Of a stretch of DNA of 64,000 nt, positions 37,837 through 44,800 are shown piece by piece. Below the pieces are notes generated by a model, which was not told where the DNA came from, made no database searches, and saw only the letters and a program-made list of their open reading frames with translations. The position numbers were made by a program, and so were the translations under genes. Position 1 is the stretch's first letter, and the number at the start of each line of letters is the position of its first letter. Origin of the DNA: Planctomycetes bacterium MalM25 (GTDB lineage: Bacteria; Planctomycetota; Planctomycetia; Pirellulales; Lacipirellulaceae); NCBI GenBank assembly GCA_007745835.1, contig CP036424.1, forward strand, positions 2,777,968 to 2,841,967, given 5' to 3'.

Positions 37837-39879
37837 ATGCGTGGCCCTCTCTCCCTAGCGACACTCGGCGTCGCCACTCTTTGCGTCTTGCTTGTCACCG
37901 CTTCCGCCGGCGCGGAGACGTTCGACGACTTCCGCGGCTTGTGGGTCAGCCGGTTCGAGTACAACGAGGACTCGACCGTCGATATCCAGAACAAGATCAA
38001 CAACGCCGCCGATTTGGGCATCACCGATGTCTTCTGGCAAGTGCGGGGCAAGGCGGACGCTTACTACTTCAGCAACCACGAGACCCCCGCGCAGGGCTGG
38101 CAACAGAACATCGACCCGCTGCAGGTCGCCATCAACCAGGCGCAGCAACGCGGCGTGAAGCTGCACGCTTGGCTGAACACGATGCCACTCTGGCGCGACA
38201 GCGCGGCGCCAAGCGACCCGAACCACATCTTCTACAACAGCGATCCCAGCTTCCGGGTCACGGACATCAACGGCAACGTGGAGACCCTGGTGAACGGCAG
38301 CAGCTCGTTCAGTGGAAGCTACGCCCGCGTAAACCACGTCCTCCCCGAGGTGCAGACGCACCTTAACAACGTGGCGAGCGACCTGGCCACCAACTACGAC
38401 GTGGACGGCATCCACCTGGACTACATCCGCTGGCTCGGTCCGGGCGGTGGCTCCTCGGAGGGCTTCCGTCCCGACTGGGACTACCTGCCCCACGACCCCT
38501 ACTCGCACCAGCTCTACTTCGATGAGACCGGCCTCGACGCCTCCGATGGGTCAACCTTCGGCAAACGCGAAGCGTACCGCACGTGGGTGCAGGGGCGCGT
38601 GACCGACTTGGTGGCCTCGGTCGGCCAGACGGTCGACGCCGCCGAAGTGACCGAAGGCCGCGAGATCAAGCTCTCGGCCGCCGTGTGGAACAACCCGACC
38701 ACCGCCGAACGCGACTACCTTCAAGACTACCGGACCTGGCTCCAGCAAGACCTGCTCGACATCGCGGTGCCGATGGTCTACCTCAGCCAGTCAAACCGCG
38801 GCCTCATGTCGGGCTTCTTGGACGACATCTTCGACGCGGAGACCAACACGGACATCTCGATTGGCCTCGGTTCCTACTTGCACACGGGCGGTTCAAGCGG
38901 CGGCGTCTCCGAGACGATCAGCCAGATGCAGCAGGTCTATGACGACGGACGAGCCGACAGCCTCACCTTCTTCAGCTACAACTCGTTGCTGAACGGCAGC
39001 TCGCTCAGCAACGACCGCCGCGACGCGGTCGTCGCGTGGTACGACAGCTTGGTGGCGGTCGATCCGCCCGGTCCCGGCGGCAATCTCGCGCCGGAGGCAA
39101 CCCTCATCACGGGCTTCGATGCACCGGGCGATGAGGGCTACTTCGCTAGCTCGATCACCGCCGGCGGGCAAACGACGATCGATGGCAGCTCGTCGGCCGA
39201 CCAGACTGACACCATGCAGCACGAAGGGATCGGGTCGCAGCTGCTCGACATCAACGCCACCGGCGACTGGACCCTACGGCACCTGTCGGGCGGAGCCGCC
39301 CCCGACGGGAACCTGTCGCTCAGCGCCGAAGGGTCGATCGGTTTCTGGCTGAAGACCGACACCCCCGGGCTCACGGTGCAGATCGCTGTCGACGACCCGG
39401 GTTCGGCCGACCGGGGCGAGCTGAAGAACGTCATCGCCGACGGCGAGTGGCGGCTCTACGAATGGGACCTCGACGACGACAGCCAATGGTCGGGCTGGGT
39501 ATCGGGCGATGGGGTCATCACTGGGCCGATGCTCACGATCGATTCGATCTTCCTCTACGGCTCCGGGGACGCCGAGGTCTACCTCGACACGGTCGCCCAC
39601 AACCCCAGCGGCAGTCTCCTCGCCCCGGCCCTGCCCGGTGACTACGACTCCGATGGCGACATCGATGCCGACGACTACGGCGTCTGGCGGGCGAGCTACG
39701 GCGAGGCGGGCGAAGGCCTCGCCGCCGATGGCAACGCGGACGGGGTCGTCGATGCGGCGGACTTCACGGTCTGGCGCGACGCCGCCGCGAACGCCGCCGC
39801 TTCGCGAGCCGTGCCCGAGCCGACCTCGCTCGGCCTCTTCTTCCTCGCGGCGCTCTGCCGCCACGCCGGGCGTCGCTAG
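37837..39879 (+). CDS. GHL10 glycoside hydrolase with dockerin-like loops and PEP-CTERM
   Basis: 680 residues from the ATG at 37837. Signal peptide (about 1-26), then a GHL10 barrel (LWVSRFEYNEDSTVDIQNKI, VKLHAWLNTMPLWRDSA, DVDGIHLDYIRWLGPGGG, DIAVPMVYLSQSNRGLMSGF). A beta-sandwich carbohydrate-binding-like domain (about 420-590), two calcium loops ([36 protein letters not shown]) and a VPEPTSLG PEP-CTERM tail follow. It is divergent from the intracellular-recycling operon with 192 bases between. It looks like the surface-anchored counterpart of the upstream GHL10 enzyme, releasing fragments outside the cell. Substrate unproven. Confidence 0.87.
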   Translation: MRGPLSLATLGVATLCVLLVTASAGAETFDDFRGLWVSRFEYNEDSTVDIQNKINNAADLGITDVFWQVRGKADAYYFSNHETPAQGWQQNIDPLQVAINQAQQRGVKLHAWLNTMPLWRDSAAPSDPNHIFYNSDPSFRVTDINGNVETLVNGSSSFSGSYARVNHVLPEVQTHLNNVASDLATNYDVDGIHLDYIRWLGPGGGSSEGFRPDWDYLPHDPYSHQLYFDETGLDASDGSTFGKREAYRTWVQGRVTDLVASVGQTVDAAEVTEGREIKLSAAVWNNPTTAERDYLQDYRTWLQQDLLDIAVPMVYLSQSNRGLMSGFLDDIFDAETNTDISIGLGSYLHTGGSSGGVSETISQMQQVYDDGRADSLTFFSYNSLLNGSSLSNDRRDAVVAWYDSLVAVDPPGPGGNLAPEATLITGFDAPGDEGYFASSITAGGQTTIDGSSSADQTDTMQHEGIGSQLLDINATGDWTLRHLSGGAAPDGNLSLSAEGSIGFWLKTDTPGLTVQIAVDDPGSADRGELKNVIADGEWRLYEWDLDDDSQWSGWVSGDGVITGPMLTIDSIFLYGSGDAEVYLDTVAHNPSGSLLAPALPGDYDSDGDIDADDYGVWRASYGEAGEGLAADGNADGVVDAADFTVWRDAAANAAASRAVPEPTSLGLFFLAALCRHAGRR

Positions 39880-39888
39880 CCTTCGCGG

Positions 39889-39922
39889 CGACGGCGCCCC
39901 CGCAGCGGGCGCCTGCCCGTCG
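39889..39922 (+). terminator. GC-rich hairpin after GHL10 gene
   Basis: GGCGCCC (39893-39899) pairs with GGGCGCC (39907-39913), with an outer CGAC/GTCG pairing across a five-base bulge, 10 bases after the stop. There is no T-run. A second imperfect inverted repeat, TTTAAGGAAT/ATTTCCTAAA, lies at 39985-40010. Either could end the upstream transcript. Confidence 0.45.
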
Positions 39923-40061
39923 AATGGGCTGAGCATGCATGCGGTCGAGGCATCCCCCGAGCAGGTGGCCCGACCGAGCGGGACTTTAAGGAATCTTCGC
40001 ATTTCCTAAACCCCTTATTTGCATAGGGTTGCATCGCCCTGCAGGGAACGTCTTGGACGTA

Positions 40062-40078
40062 TTGGCACGCCGAGTGCT
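40062..40078 (+). promoter_or_regulatory. Sigma-54 (-24/-12) promoter for amtB
   Basis: TTGGCACG, CCGA, GTGCT matches the RpoN consensus TTGGCACG-N4-TTGCW with one mismatch in the -12 element. The invariant GG (40064-40065) and GC (40076-40077) are exactly 10 bases apart. Transcription would start near 40089, about 110 bases before amtB. Nitrogen-controlled amtB genes are classic sigma-54 targets. I could not define an NtrC-type enhancer upstream with confidence. Confidence 0.75.
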
Positions 40079-40201
40079 GAGAGGGGCGTGCGTGGCCGCA
40101 CGTGCCGGCCAATCGCACTCGCCGACGTAGGTGGAACTCGACAGGCGTCGGGCGATCTGCGCAAGACCGATTTACCTTCTGTGGATTTGATGAGGAAACC
40201 C

Positions 40202-41692
40202 ATGTCGCTCGTTCTCGAACGGCGCAATTGGGCAGTCATGCTGCTCGCTCTGTGCGCCACCCTGGCCGGACCAGCCGGCTACGCGATCGCCCAAGAAGAG
40301 GGCGGCGAAGAAACCGCCGCCGCCGAAACCGAGGCCGCGGAAGAGCCCGCTGCTGAAGAACCGGCCGCTGAAGAGCCCGCCGAGGAAGAAGCTCCCGCTG
40401 AGGAAACAGCCGAGGCTTGGGAAGGCGGAGTCGGCTACGCCTTCGACAACGCGGTGCTGTTCCTCTGTGCTGTCCTCGTGTTCTTCATGCAAGCCGGCTT
40501 CGCGATGGTCGAATCGGGCTTCAACTCGTCGAAGAACGCGGTGAACATCCTGTTCAAGAACTCGATGGACATCTGCGTTGGCGTCCTGCTGTTCTTCCTA
40601 ATCGGATTCGGGTTGATGTACCCGACTCTCTACGAGAAAGAGGGGGGCTGGGACGACGTCAGTGGCTACCTCGCATTCGGCGGAGTTGGTCTCGAGAACT
40701 ACGTGCCCGCCGACGGCCGCACGTTCTCGCCCGAAGTGGATTGGCTCTTCCAAGCCGTCTTCGCCGCGACTGCCGCGACGATTGTCTCGGGAGCCGTTGC
40801 TGGGCGTATGAAGGTCTCGGGCTACTTGATCTACAGTGCTATCTTGACCGGCTTGGTTTACCCCATCAGCGGATACTGGAAGTGGGGTGGCGGTTGGCTC
40901 ATGCAGTTCGGTGAGCTGGTTGATGGTGAGTACGCAATGGGCTTCCAGGACTTCGCCGGCTCGGCGGTGGTTCACGGCCTCGGTGGCTTCGCCGGTCTTG
41001 CCGGCGCCATCGTGCTCGGACCGCGGATCGGCCGCTACGTCGATGGCAAGAGCGTCCCGATGCCCGGGCACAACATCCCGCTCGCCGGCCTCGGTGTGTT
41101 CATCCTTTGGTTCGGTTGGTACGGGTTCAACCCGGGCAGCTACCTCTCCTTCGCCAACACGGCGGATATCGATGGCACCATGCACTGCGCCGTCACCACC
41201 ACGCTAGCGGCCGGCGCCGGCGGCATCGTGGCGACGCTCGTCAGCTGGGTCATGTTCGGCAAGCCGGACCTCTCGATGGGTCTCAACGGCATCCTCGCCG
41301 GCCTAGTCAGCATCACGGCCTGCTGTGACTGCATGAGCAACATGCAGGCGATCCTCGTCGGCGGTGTCGGTGGCGTGCTGGTCATCGCGGGCATCATGCT
41401 GCTCGACAAGCTCAACATCGACGACCCGGTCGGCGCCTGGCCCGTCCACGGCCTCTGCGGCATCTGGGGCTGCCTGGCGATCGGCATCCTGCCCAACGAT
41501 TACCTCAAAGACGGAACGACGACGTTCGCCATCCAGGCCTGCGGCGCCCTCTCCATCTGTGCCTGGGGCTTCGTGACGATGTTCGTCCTGTTCAGTGTGC
41601 TGAAGTCGATGGACCTGCTCCGGGTTTCGCCCGAGGAAGAGCAGCAGGGTCTGGACATCAGCGAGCACGGCATGGCCGCCTACACGCACTGA
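40202..41692 (+). CDS. amtB: Ammonium transporter AmtB
   Basis: A 496-residue Amt/Mep channel conducting ammonium across the inner membrane. I chose the ATG at 40202 (GAGGAAA just upstream) over the ATG at 40190. A signal peptide (about 1-30) is followed by an unusual Glu/Ala/Pro-rich segment (about 31-74) before the first helix. The 11-helix body has the twin pore histidines in SAVVHGLGGFAGL and WPVHGLCGIWGC, plus FGWYGFNPGS. The C-terminus (KSMDLLRVSPEEEQQGLDIS) is the cytoplasmic tail that binds PII. A sigma-54 promoter lies upstream and a PII gene 622 bases downstream. Confidence 0.96.
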   Translation: MSLVLERRNWAVMLLALCATLAGPAGYAIAQEEGGEETAAAETEAAEEPAAEEPAAEEPAEEEAPAEETAEAWEGGVGYAFDNAVLFLCAVLVFFMQAGFAMVESGFNSSKNAVNILFKNSMDICVGVLLFFLIGFGLMYPTLYEKEGGWDDVSGYLAFGGVGLENYVPADGRTFSPEVDWLFQAVFAATAATIVSGAVAGRMKVSGYLIYSAILTGLVYPISGYWKWGGGWLMQFGELVDGEYAMGFQDFAGSAVVHGLGGFAGLAGAIVLGPRIGRYVDGKSVPMPGHNIPLAGLGVFILWFGWYGFNPGSYLSFANTADIDGTMHCAVTTTLAAGAGGIVATLVSWVMFGKPDLSMGLNGILAGLVSITACCDCMSNMQAILVGGVGGVLVIAGIMLLDKLNIDDPVGAWPVHGLCGIWGCLAIGILPNDYLKDGTTTFAIQACGALSICAWGFVTMFVLFSVLKSMDLLRVSPEEEQQGLDISEHGMAAYTH

Positions 41693-41813
41693 TCCCGACG
41701 CGGACTCCGCTCTAGGAAGGAGCGGGCGACGAGGCCGCCACGGAGGGCGGCCGGAACGACTGCGAAAGACACGCCGCGAAGGGACTTCCGGTGTGACGCG
41801 TTCAGGGAGTTGG

Positions 41814-41856
41814 TCTCGGCCCGGGGCGGTTACCGCCTGGTCGCCTCGGGCCGGGG
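41814..41856 (+). repeat. Loop-conserved hairpin 1
   Basis: Left arm GGCCCGGGGCG (41818-41828) pairs with CGCCTCGGGCC (41842-41852), one G-T wobble. TCTC before and GGGG after can extend the stem. The apical loop contains TTACCGCCTGG (41830-41840). Followed by CTTTTCCC. Confidence 0.65.
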
Positions 41857-41891
41857 CTTTTCCCTAGACGCTTACTGAACCAACCGATCGC

Positions 41892-41935
41892 TTCCGACCC
41901 GGCGGAGTTACCGCCTGGCTCCGCCGGGCTCGGGA
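41892..41935 (+). repeat. Loop-conserved hairpin 2
   Basis: A perfect 10-base-pair stem, CCCGGCGGAG (41898-41907) with CTCCGCCGGG (41919-41928), around the loop TTACCGCCTGG (41908-41918). An outer stem TTCCGA/TCGGGA continues after a one-base bulge. The stem sequence differs from hairpin 1 while the loop is identical. Confidence 0.7.
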
Positions 41936-41997
41936 GCGTGTTTGAGACCGCGGTGGGAAGGGGAAAGCCCTTGCCGCCCCCAACGAACCAACCAGCG

Positions 41998-42044
41998 CCC
42001 CTGGGGCGGGAGCGAGTTACCGCCTGGCTCGCTCTCGTCCGGGG
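41998..42044 (+). repeat. Loop-conserved hairpin 3, terminator-like
   Basis: A 13-base-pair stem, GGGCGGGAGCGAG (42004-42016) with CTCGCTCTCGTCC (42028-42040), two wobbles, around loop TTACCGCCTGG (42017-42027). Outer CCCC/GGGG pairing is possible. The downstream GTGTTTTTGTTTTG makes this copy look like an intrinsic terminator. Confidence 0.7.
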
Positions 42045-42100
42045 GTGTTTTTGTTTTGCAGGCCGCGTGGCAAGGACCACGCCCCTAAGCCAGAAGGACG

Positions 42101-42149
42101 CCCCGCATGGCTTGGGCGGGCTCTCCGCCTAGACCCGCTCAAGCCGGGG
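42101..42149 (+). repeat. Loop-conserved hairpin 4 (variant loop)
   Basis: A 12-base-pair stem, GGCTTGGGCGGG (42109-42120) with CCCGCTCAAGCC (42134-42145), one wobble. The loop CTCTCCGCCTAGA shares the CCGCCT core and 8 of 11 positions with the other three. Outer CCCC/GGGG arms flank it across a GCAT bulge. Confidence 0.6.
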
Positions 42150-42314
42150 TGTCCCTGGAAAAGTGTTAGGTGCTAGAGGGCAGAGGATCGAGGGTAGGGG
42201 GGTCTGGGGCGGCGCCGGTTTCAGGGAGGCGGCCCCATCGACTATGATGCTTGGCCCTAGATCGACGGGTGGCTTAGTTCTGCCATCTCTCATCTGCCAA
42301 CTATCATCTGCCCT

Positions 42315-42662
42315 ATGAAGCTGATCATCGCCATCATCCAGCCCAGCAAGCTGGAGGACGTGAAGTCCGCCCTGGCGGAAGTGGAGGTCGTCCGACTGAC
42401 GATCCTCGACGTGCAGGGCTTCGGTCGCCAGAAGGGCCAGACCGAGCAGTACCGGGGCGCCGACATCTCGGTCAGCCTGCTCCGCAAGGTCCAGCTCCAG
42501 ATCGCCGTGAACGAGGAGTTCGTCGAGCCGACGATCAACGCCATCATCCAGGGCGGACGCTCGGGCGACTCGGGCGAGATCGGCGACGGCAAGATCTTCG
42601 TCCTCCCAATGGACGACTGCGTCCGGATCCGTACCGGCGAACGAGGCGACGAGGCGATTTAG
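42315..42662 (+). CDS. PII nitrogen regulatory protein (GlnB/GlnK type) lacking Tyr51
   Basis: A 115-residue PII signal protein that binds ATP/ADP and 2-oxoglutarate and gates AmtB. Family features: GFGRQKGQTEQYRGAD (T-loop base, Gln39 and Tyr46 kept), GDGKIFVLPMDDCVRIRTGE and C-terminal GDEAI. At position 51, where the uridylylated Tyr sits in enteric PII, there is Ile (GADISVS). Compared with E. coli GlnB there is also a short insertion before GDGKIF (GRSGDSGEIGDGK). So GlnD-type uridylylation at the standard site is impossible, and control would rest on effector binding. No clear Shine-Dalgarno sequence. Linked to amtB across the hairpin array. Confidence 0.93.
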   Translation: MKLIIAIIQPSKLEDVKSALAEVEVVRLTILDVQGFGRQKGQTEQYRGADISVSLLRKVQLQIAVNEEFVEPTINAIIQGGRSGDSGEIGDGKIFVLPMDDCVRIRTGERGDEAI

Positions 42663-42744
42663 GTTGAGCCGCCAGCTTTCTGCGGTCAGCGATCAGCCGC
42701 CGGAAAGTTGCTCGTGCTGATCGCTGCAAGCCGGCCGCCCCCTC

Positions 42745-43656
42745 ATGTCTGCTCCCCGCCAGACCAAGTCGTTCTTGATGCACAAGCTGCGGGAGATCGG
42801 CGTGGAGCCGAACTCGCGGCACGGGCAGAACTTCCTGATCGACCTGAACCTGATTCAGATGATCGCCGACTCGGCCGAGCTCGGGCCGCGCGACGTGGCC
42901 CTGGAGATCGGCACGGGGACCGGCTCGCTCACCACGCTGATCGCGCAGCAGGCGAGCAGCGTGGTCACCGTCGAGATCGACGCCAACCTCTTCGAGCTCG
43001 CCAGCGAGCACCTGCTGCACCACGACAACGTGATCCAGCTCCGCTGCGACGCGCTGCGCAACAAGAACACCTTCTCCGACGAGGTCCTACAGACCGTCGG
43101 CTCCGCGCTACGGGGCACGCCCGACTCGCGGCTGAAGCTGGTCGCCAACCTGCCGTACAACGTCGCCACGCCGATCCTGTCGAACCTGCTGATGTGCGAG
43201 CACACGCCGCACACGATGGTCGCGACCATCCAGAAGGAGCTGGCCGACCGGATCGTCGCCAAGCCGTGGAGCAAGGACTACGGGGCGTTGAGCGTCTGGA
43301 TGCAGAGCCAAGCGGACACGGAGGTCGTGCGGGTCATGTCGCCCAAGGTCTTCTGGCCGCCCCCCAAGGTCGAGTCGGCGATTGTGAAGATCGTCGTCAA
43401 TCCGGAGAAGCGGGCCGCTATCCCCGACCTCAAGTACTTCCAGCAACTGATCCGCGCCCTCTTCCTGCACCGCCGCAAGTTCCTGCGGGCGAACGTCGCC
43501 TCGGCGATGAAGCGGCACCTGAGCAAGGAACAGATCGATGCGGTCATCGACCAGATGGGCTTCGCGCCCGATACGCGGACCGAACAGCTCGACATCGAGA
43601 CGCTGCTCGCCTTCACCGAGCGGATCCGCCAACTCGCGCCCGATTGGTCGCTCTGA
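42745..43656 (+). CDS. rsmA: 16S rRNA dimethyladenosine transferase
   Basis: A 303-residue S-adenosylmethionine-dependent enzyme that dimethylates two adjacent adenines in the 3' hairpin of 16S rRNA during small-subunit assembly (RsmA/KsgA). Visible motifs: RHGQNFLIDLNLI, EIGTGTGSLT (SAM loop), VTVEIDANLFE, LVANLPYNVATPIL (NLPY catalytic motif) and PKVFWPPPKVESAIVKI. The C-terminal helical domain (FLHRRKFLRANVASA) is present. Slightly longer than E. coli RsmA, with an insertion after CDALRNKN. It follows the PII gene by 82 bases on the same strand. Confidence 0.96.
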   Translation: MSAPRQTKSFLMHKLREIGVEPNSRHGQNFLIDLNLIQMIADSAELGPRDVALEIGTGTGSLTTLIAQQASSVVTVEIDANLFELASEHLLHHDNVIQLRCDALRNKNTFSDEVLQTVGSALRGTPDSRLKLVANLPYNVATPILSNLLMCEHTPHTMVATIQKELADRIVAKPWSKDYGALSVWMQSQADTEVVRVMSPKVFWPPPKVESAIVKIVVNPEKRAAIPDLKYFQQLIRALFLHRRKFLRANVASAMKRHLSKEQIDAVIDQMGFAPDTRTEQLDIETLLAFTERIRQLAPDWSL

Positions 43657-43762
43657 GCGAGAGATACGGGCGTCCACACTGGGCGGGGCAGGGCGGGGCG
43701 GTTAGCCTGATCACCAGAGCGGGTGAGGTCCCGCGCCCCAACTTCTGCCGGAGAGATTTAAG

Positions 43763-43993
43763 ATGCCGTTCATCGAGATGAGCGGGCGCACGCTCGACAA
43801 GCTGCTGGTCGAAGACGAGTTGCACCACGACGATCTGGTCGCCGCCGGTGTCGGCGAGGGGACCATTGTCCGCGTCAACCGCGAGGGGGACATCGAGGTC
43901 CGCCGGCCGGCGGGCTGGGAAGTCGTTGGCGGCCTGTTGGGCGACTTCGAGGAGCGGATCAAGGCGGAAACCGGACTCGATTGGGCTGACTGA
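43763..43993 (+). CDS. Small conserved-looking hypothetical protein
   Basis: 76 residues, acidic. MPFIEMSGRTLDKLLVED, HHDDLVAAGVGEGTIVRVN, a REGDIEVRR strand and EVVGGLLGDFEERIKAETG. No signal peptide, membrane segment or known domain is seen. The middle (GTIVRVNREGDIEVRRPAGWEVVGGLL) looks like a small beta-barrel or KOW/SH3-like strand set, which is only an impression. Codon use fits a real gene. It lies between rsmA and hisB on the same strand. Confidence 0.6.
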   Translation: MPFIEMSGRTLDKLLVEDELHHDDLVAAGVGEGTIVRVNREGDIEVRRPAGWEVVGGLLGDFEERIKAETGLDWAD

Positions 43994-44133
43994 CCGCCCC
44001 AATCGCCCCAGGCGGCAGGTTGGGGCCCCGCGGAAAGTGAGCCCCGAGCCGGCACGGCCGCGAACCGCCGGCGTCTAGCGGGTATCTTTAGGTGTCCCAC
44101 CGACCCCCGCCCGGCCCCGATTCACGGCCCGCC

Positions 44134-44721
44134 ATGACGCGCACCGCGACCATCCACCGCCAGACCCGCGAGACCGACATCCGGCTGGAGGTCGATCTCG
44201 ACGGCTCCGGGAAGTCCGATCTCGATACCGGGGTCGGCTTCCTCGACCACATGCTCGAGCTGCTGACGAAGCACGCCTGCCTCGACCTGACGGTCAAGGC
44301 CGACGGCGACCTGCAAGTCGATCAGCACCACACGGTCGAAGACATCGGCATCTGCCTGGGCCAGGCGGTCCGCGAGGCGCTGGGCGATAAGGCGGGCATC
44401 CGACGCTACGGCTCGATGACCCTGCCCATGGACGAGACGCTCGTCACCGCGGCGGTCGATCTCGGCGGTCGCTACGCCTTCGAGTGGCGCGTCGAGATCC
44501 CAACCGAGAAGATCGGGCAGTTCGACAGCGAGCTGGTCGAGCACTTCTGGCAATCTTTCGCCGCCAACGCGCTGGCGAACGTCCACGTGCTGGCCCACTA
44601 CGGGCGCAACAGCCACCACCTCGCCGAGGCGGTCTTCAAGGCGTGCGGCCGGGCGATCCGCGCCGCCACCGAGTCCGATCCACGCATGGTGGGGGCGCCC
44701 AGCACCAAGGGTTCGCTGTAG
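44134..44721 (+). CDS. hisB: Imidazoleglycerol-phosphate dehydratase
   Basis: A 195-residue enzyme catalysing dehydration of imidazoleglycerol phosphate in histidine synthesis. Start ATG at 44134 ([16 protein letters not shown]). Metal and substrate motifs: [27 protein letters not shown] (HHTxED), [14 protein letters not shown] (HHxxE) and the C-terminal PSTKGSL. It is a stand-alone, single-domain HisB without the phosphatase domain of the E. coli protein. No other his gene is adjacent. The stop codon lies within a 16-base palindrome. Confidence 0.97.
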   Translation: MTRTATIHRQTRETDIRLEVDLDGSGKSDLDTGVGFLDHMLELLTKHACLDLTVKADGDLQVDQHHTVEDIGICLGQAVREALGDKAGIRRYGSMTLPMDETLVTAAVDLGGRYAFEWRVEIPTEKIGQFDSELVEHFWQSFAANALANVHVLAHYGRNSHHLAEAVFKACGRAIRAATESDPRMVGAPSTKGSL

Positions 44722-44758
44722 CGAACGACGCCACACGCCCCGCCGCGGGCGCTATAAT
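44711..44758 (+). promoter_or_regulatory. Palindrome and TATAAT box upstream of DUF6807 gene
   Basis: GTTCGCTGTAGCGAAC (44711-44726) is a perfect palindrome with two central bases and spans the hisB stop. A perfect TATAAT (44753-44758), rare in this GC-rich DNA, lies 42 bases before the next start codon. No good -35 box is visible 17 bases upstream. The palindrome could be an operator or a small hairpin. Confidence 0.45.
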
Positions 44759-44800
44759 GAGCCGTTGCTGCGATTCACCTTCCTCCGAGCGACCACGACG

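Larger units (their letters stand above)
41693..42314 (+). ncRNA. Structured intergenic region between amtB and PII gene with hairpin array
   Basis: 622 bases without a gene. It opens with two simple hairpins (CCGCTC/GAGCGG at about 41707-41725, GGCCGCC/GGCGGCC at 41733-41752). Then come four loop-conserved hairpins between 41814 and 42149, listed separately. After them is an irregular purine-rich stretch (CTAGAGGGCAGAGGATCGAG and similar). Just before the PII start there is an imperfect repeat of CATCTGCC (42283-42313) with no clear Shine-Dalgarno sequence. The region is probably the 3' UTR of amtB and 5' UTR of the PII gene. I infer an RNA element; no known riboswitch was recognised. Confidence 0.55.

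Noticed and set aside
39880-40061. NtrC enhancer sites upstream of amtB
   Set aside because: GCATGCATGC and TGCATCGCCCTGCA are palindromic but do not fit the TGCACY-N5-GGTGCA consensus well enough to annotate.
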